A DNA stretch of 34,515 bases from a bacterium (GTDB lineage: Bacteria; Lernaellota; Lernaellaia; JACKCT01), in the NCBI GenBank assembly GCA_019912885.1, contig JAIOHV010000225.1:1-34515 (forward strand), given 5' to 3'. The translations under genes were made by a program, and so were the position numbers. Position 1 is the stretch's first letter. Each line of letters begins with the position of its first letter. The notes under the pieces were generated by a model. It did not search any database and was not told the DNA's origin. It saw nothing but the letters and a program-made list of their open reading frames with translations. Positions 31,828 to 34,515 of this stretch are shown here, piece after piece.

Positions 31828-33261
31828 TCAATTCATTTCAAATACGCGAATCTCGCCCTCGTGTTCCGGGTCGACGTACCACAAAATCACGTCGGGTTTT
31901 TCGTTGCCGCGTACGTTTTTCACGATGACGTTGCCGGTCGGCGGCGCGTTGAAGGTCGCTGCCGCTTCGGGCGCGAACGCATCGCCCTTGCGCTCGCGCA
32001 CCTCGAGCCGTCCGAGCGCCGGCGAGATCAGCGCGTCGGGTTCGCCGTCGCCGGTGAAGTCGTGCCCATAGACGGGCGGCGTGCCGAGCAGGCCCGCGCG
32101 GCTCATCACGTCCAGACGAAACGTCGTGGCGCGAACCTCCCCGGGCTCGAGCGCGTAGAGCGATGGGCCGCCGCAGTAGAAGAGCTGATAGTCGATGCCG
32201 ACCTTGCTTGTCGTCAGCATCTTGACCACGGTCATGACGCTCACCTCGACGGACGGCATGACCAGATCGCGGCAGCCGTCGCCGTCGGCGTCCGGAAATT
32301 CGAACCCGCCCGAAAAGCCCTTGCCCGCGGACTCGTATGTCGGCGTTGTCGGCAGGCCGCCCGCGCCGCCGCGAAAGATGCGGGTCTGCGAGCGGTAGTT
32401 CGTCAGCCCGCCGCCGAATTTGTTGACGATTACATCCCCGCGGCCATCGCCGTCCAGGTCACGCACGACGGCCTGCGCGCTCACGTTGCCCTCGCGCCTT
32501 TCTGCGGTGGTGCGTACCTCGTAGTCGCGCCGAAACGCGGCCTTCGTCGCGAACTTGCCCGCTTCCTGCCTGAAAACCGTTAGCGTCGTGCCGGCGATGA
32601 CGTAGAGATCCGTCGCGCCGTCGCCGTCGTAATCGAAAAGCGCGGGATACGGCACATCGATCGTGACGTTGGCGAGCGCCCCCGCCGCCTCGTCGTCGTT
32701 GGATGGACCGTGCATCGATCCCGTTACCGCCAGCGGCAGGGACTCCGCGGGCGCAAGCCCCTTGCCGTTTTTTTCGAGCACGACCACGCGGTCAAGGCCG
32801 ATGGAAAGCAGCTCGGTTTCCGGCCCGCCGCGCCAGTTCCGCGCAAGCGAAAGGCGCGGCAGGCGTTCCTCGTCGGGGACGAGGATCGGCGCCCCGACGG
32901 TCGCCACACGGCTCGATTCGCCGGCCGCGCCGCCTTCGACACGCACGGCGTCAACGCGCCCACGCCCGATGAACAAGATTGCCGCGCCGTCACCAAGGTT
33001 CGCAATATCGAACGCGGCGGCCCATCCCGGCACATCGAGCGTCACCTCGCCCGCGCCGTTCGCGAACACGCGCAGCTTGCGCGACGTACCCTCATCGCCG
33101 ACGCGCGCGTAGGCGGCGACGATCTCCGCACGGCCGTCGCCGTCGAGATCCTCCGCGACCACGGCGGACAGCGGTCCGTCCACGCGCATCGGCAGCGCTT
33201 CGTCGGCGAGAGCGTTTGCGGCGAAGATCCACGCCAGCGCGATGGCGACAATCCGCTTCAT
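31828..33261 (-). CDS. Exported FG-GAP/VCBS repeat protein
   Basis: A 477-residue protein with a signal peptide (cut after ALA, about residue 19). At least five DxDGDG-type calcium loops are spread through it: EDLDGDGRAEIV, FDYDGDGATDLYV, RDLDGDGRGDVIV, PDADGDGCRDLV and HDFTGDGEPDALI. This is the pattern of FG-GAP/VCBS beta-propellers, as in integrin alpha chains, used for binding on the cell surface. The ligand is unknown. Its ATG at 33261 overlaps the TGA of the shikimate kinase gene (ATGA), an odd partner in function. Confidence 0.9.
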   Translation of the reverse strand: MKRIVAIALAWIFAANALADEALPMRVDGPLSAVVAEDLDGDGRAEIVAAYARVGDEGTSRKLRVFANGAGEVTLDVPGWAAAFDIANLGDGAAILFIGRGRVDAVRVEGGAAGESSRVATVGAPILVPDEERLPRLSLARNWRGGPETELLSIGLDRVVVLEKNGKGLAPAESLPLAVTGSMHGPSNDDEAAGALANVTIDVPYPALFDYDGDGATDLYVIAGTTLTVFRQEAGKFATKAAFRRDYEVRTTAERREGNVSAQAVVRDLDGDGRGDVIVNKFGGGLTNYRSQTRIFRGGAGGLPTTPTYESAGKGFSGGFEFPDADGDGCRDLVMPSVEVSVMTVVKMLTTSKVGIDYQLFYCGGPSLYALEPGEVRATTFRLDVMSRAGLLGTPPVYGHDFTGDGEPDALISPALGRLEVRERKGDAFAPEAAATFNAPPTGNVIVKNVRGNEKPDVILWYVDPEHEGEIRVFEMN

Positions 33262-33779
33262 GCCTTCCGTCCCGTCAACGCATCCACGATTTTCTCCACG
33301 ATTTCTTCCTCCGGCGCCGCACCCGTATCGATGACAAGGTGCGCCGACGCGCGATAAATCGCGTCGCGTTCGGCGAGTACGCGCCCGATTTCCGCGACGG
33401 GGTCCTGGCCGGTCAGCGTCGGCCTGTCCGCGATATTCGCGCGAACGCGCCTGGCGAGCACGGCGACCGGCGCGACGAGGTAAACGACGAGATCCGCACG
33501 CGCGAGATATTCGCGATTTTTTTCGGCGAGCACCACGCCGCCGCCCGAATCGCAGACGAAATCCGCCGGCCCGTTTTCGAACAGATCGGCAAGCGCCGCG
33601 GACTCAATCTCGCGAAATGCCTCCCACCCGCGTTCGGCGACGAGATGGTCGATCGACGTCCCCGTACGCCCGCGCACGAGATCGTCCGTCGAAACGGCCG
33701 GCACACCGACGCGCGCCGCGAGCCACCCCGCGATCGTCGATTTCCCCGCGCCGCGTGGACCGATAAGGACTACGCGCAC
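33258..33779 (-). CDS. aroK: Shikimate kinase
   Basis: A 173-residue kinase that phosphorylates shikimate at the 3-OH in the aromatic amino acid pathway. Walker A GPRGAGKST (7-15), the shikimate-binding TDD (31-33), FREIE (55-59, with the substrate-binding Arg56), GGGVV (79-83) and the lid RPTL (119-122) are all in place. Start is a GTG at 33779; GGAGA upstream serves as ribosome site. The shikimate dehydrogenase gene lies upstream on the same strand, separated by a 259-bp repeat-rich gap. Confidence 0.93.
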   Translation of the reverse strand: MRVVLIGPRGAGKSTIAGWLAARVGVPAVSTDDLVRGRTGTSIDHLVAERGWEAFREIESAALADLFENGPADFVCDSGGGVVLAEKNREYLARADLVVYLVAPVAVLARRVRANIADRPTLTGQDPVAEIGRVLAERDAIYRASAHLVIDTGAAPEEEIVEKIVDALTGRKA

Positions 33780-33800
33780 GATGTCTCCGTGGCGTGCGAT

Positions 33801-33828
33801 TTCGGAATTCGAATTTCGGATTTCGGAT
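33801..33828. repeat. 7-bp TTCGGAT-type tandem repeat
   Basis: Four 7-bp units: TTCGGAA, TTCGAAT, TTCGGAT, TTCGGAT. Confidence 0.85.
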
Positions 33829-33848
33829 TTGCAAACTCAAAATCGCAT

Positions 33849-33897
33849 TTCGAAGGTACACCGAGGGCACGGGGAAGACACGGAGGACACGGAGGGA
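33849..33897. repeat. Solo arm of the TTCGACGGTAC element
   Basis: Begins TTCGAAGGTAC, one base different from the ends of the element at 23337-23498, then CACCGAGGG, CACGGGGAAGA, CACGGAGGA, CACGGAGGG. Confidence 0.8.
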
Positions 33898-33950
33898 TTG
33901 TGGATGTCCGTCGCTCATTGGTCCCGCGAATGAGGACACCGTTGTTTCGC

Positions 33951-33978
33951 ATTCGCCATTCGCAATTCGCCATTCGCA
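33951..33978. repeat. 7-bp ATTCGC(C/A) tandem repeat
   Basis: Four units alternate: ATTCGCC, ATTCGCA, ATTCGCC, ATTCGCA, then ATTG. Confidence 0.92.
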
Positions 33979-33991
33979 ATTGAGCGCGGCC

Positions 33992-34015
33992 TTCCAGCCT
34001 TCCAGCCTTCCAGCC
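33992..34015. repeat. Three copies of TTCCAGCC
   Basis: Three exact 8-bp copies. The unit is the reverse complement of GGCTGGAA, repeated 13 times at 229-332. Confidence 0.95.
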
Positions 34016-34038
34016 ATCCATTCTTTTCAGTTGCATCA

Positions 34039-34515
34039 TCACACCCATTCGCAGCCCGGTATCGCCATGAGCGCTTCGCGCATGGCGTCCATCGGCGCGT
34101 CGCGCGCGGCGAAGGCACGGATTTGCGCGGCAGCCTGCGCAAGGAACATGCGCGTGCCGGGGATCGCGATGGCGCCGGCGGCGAGCGCGTCGCGTAGAAG
34201 GCGCGTTGACGCGGGGCGATAAATCGCGTCGAGCACGGCAAGCTGCGCGTGCAGCGCTTTCGGCTCAAGCGGCGTCGCGTCCGGATCGGTCAGGCCGACC
34301 GGCGTCGTGTTGATGAGAATTTCGACGCGCGTGATCGCCTCCGAAACGTCGTCGGCCGCATCGACGATTTCGACGTCGTCGATCGACGCGAGAAGACGCA
34401 TATCGGCCACGAGCCGGCGCGCGCGATCCGGCGTGCGCGCGATGAAGACGACCCCCGCGGCGCTACCCTCGATCGCCGCGGCAGCCGCCGCGGCGATCGA
34501 GGGTAGCGCCGCGGG
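34039..34515 (-). CDS. aroE: Shikimate dehydrogenase, C-terminal part
   Basis: The frame is open to the window's end, so about 158 C-terminal residues are seen. They include the NADP-binding half: GVVFIARTPDRARRL (the strand with the phosphate-binding Arg), INTTPVGL (a hallmark of AroE), and the closing GTRMFLAQAAAQIRAF helix. The enzyme reduces 3-dehydroshikimate with NADPH. The dinucleotide glycine loop (GAGGxxR) should come about 26 residues before ART, but here ALPSIA stands there, encoded by the outer arm of a perfect inverted repeat. Thus the first about 10 visible residues are suspect. The stop is at 34039, followed by the repeat-rich gap and aroK. Confidence 0.88.
   Translation of the reverse strand, partial: PAALPSIAAAAAAAIEGSAAGVVFIARTPDRARRLVADMRLLASIDDVEIVDAADDVSEAITRVEILINTTPVGLTDPDATPLEPKALHAQLAVLDAIYRPASTRLLRDALAAGAIAIPGTRMFLAQAAAQIRAFAARDAPMDAMREALMAIPGCEWV
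34454..34515. repeat. Perfect 29-bp inverted repeat at the window end
   Basis: 34454-34482 and 34487-34515 are exact reverse complements with a 4-base loop AGCC. The second arm ends on the last base given. It lies in the aroE coding region. Such a perfect long palindrome in a gene, at the very end of a sequence, is more likely a snap-back or assembly artefact than a natural hairpin. Confidence 0.9.

Larger units (their letters stand above)
33780..34038. other. Repeat-packed gap between aroE and aroK
   Basis: This 259-bp region contains four different repeat families and no gene: TTCGGAT units (33801-33828), a solo CACGGAG arm (33849-33897), ATTCGC(C/A) units (33951-33978) and TTCCAGCC units (33992-34015). 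Any promoter for aroK would have to sit among them; none is clear. Confidence 0.8.

Overview
The window reads as chromosomal DNA of a high-GC, Gram-negative bacterium. LpxC implies lipid A; there are outer-membrane barrel proteins, several lipoproteins, a type IV pilin-like protein and a tripartite TRAP transporter. Long aspartate tracts behind lipoprotein signals, a TatT-type TRAP accessory lipoprotein and many short intergenic repeats would suit an uncultured deltaproteobacterial-grade lineage (Myxococcota, Lernaellota or similar). That placement is inference; there is no rRNA here to fix it.

Layout. 1-221: the end of a biotin carrier protein. 222-2193: a 13-copy repeat, a small secreted protein and a poly-Asp lipoprotein. 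2268-4114 (minus): thioesterase, lipid kinase and zinc-ribbon membrane protein. 4244-4908: a VapBC-like toxin-antitoxin pair whose PIN toxin carries an in-frame stop. 4905-10444 (minus): a translationally coupled TPR-associated TRAP transporter operon (tatT, P, Q, M) ending in a GT-C glycosyltransferase. 10673-11584 (minus): lpxC with a clear terminator. 12053-13528 (minus): an AT-richer orphan membrane protein. 13560-17875 (minus): TlpA-like thioredoxin, outer-membrane barrel, SDR and HExxH peptidase. 17919-19342 (plus): RNase H-like/TPR protein, then tRNA-Gly with its own promoter and terminator. 19612-21016 (plus): poly-Asp lipoprotein and CAP-domain lipoprotein. 21107-22656 (minus): pilin-like protein with a poly-Asp tail and a candidate sigma-54 promoter, and riboflavin synthase. 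22897-25692 (plus): EVE-domain protein and three tandem AIM24 paralogues. 26029-27069 (plus): Fic protein. 27101-30578 (minus): PriA and GalU. 30730-31725 (plus): a PorV/FadL-like barrel. 31828-34515 (minus): FG-GAP protein, shikimate kinase and the C-terminal part of shikimate dehydrogenase.

No single new defence or biosynthetic system stands out. The most notable structure is a set of short tandem repeats with units of exactly 7, 8 or 9 bp in the gaps between genes. Some families recur far apart, one lies in frame inside priA, and one supplies a ribosome binding site. A second point is technical: the last 62 bases form a perfect inverted repeat whose outer arm replaces the glycine-rich loop expected in AroE, which suggests a snap-back artefact at the sequence end.
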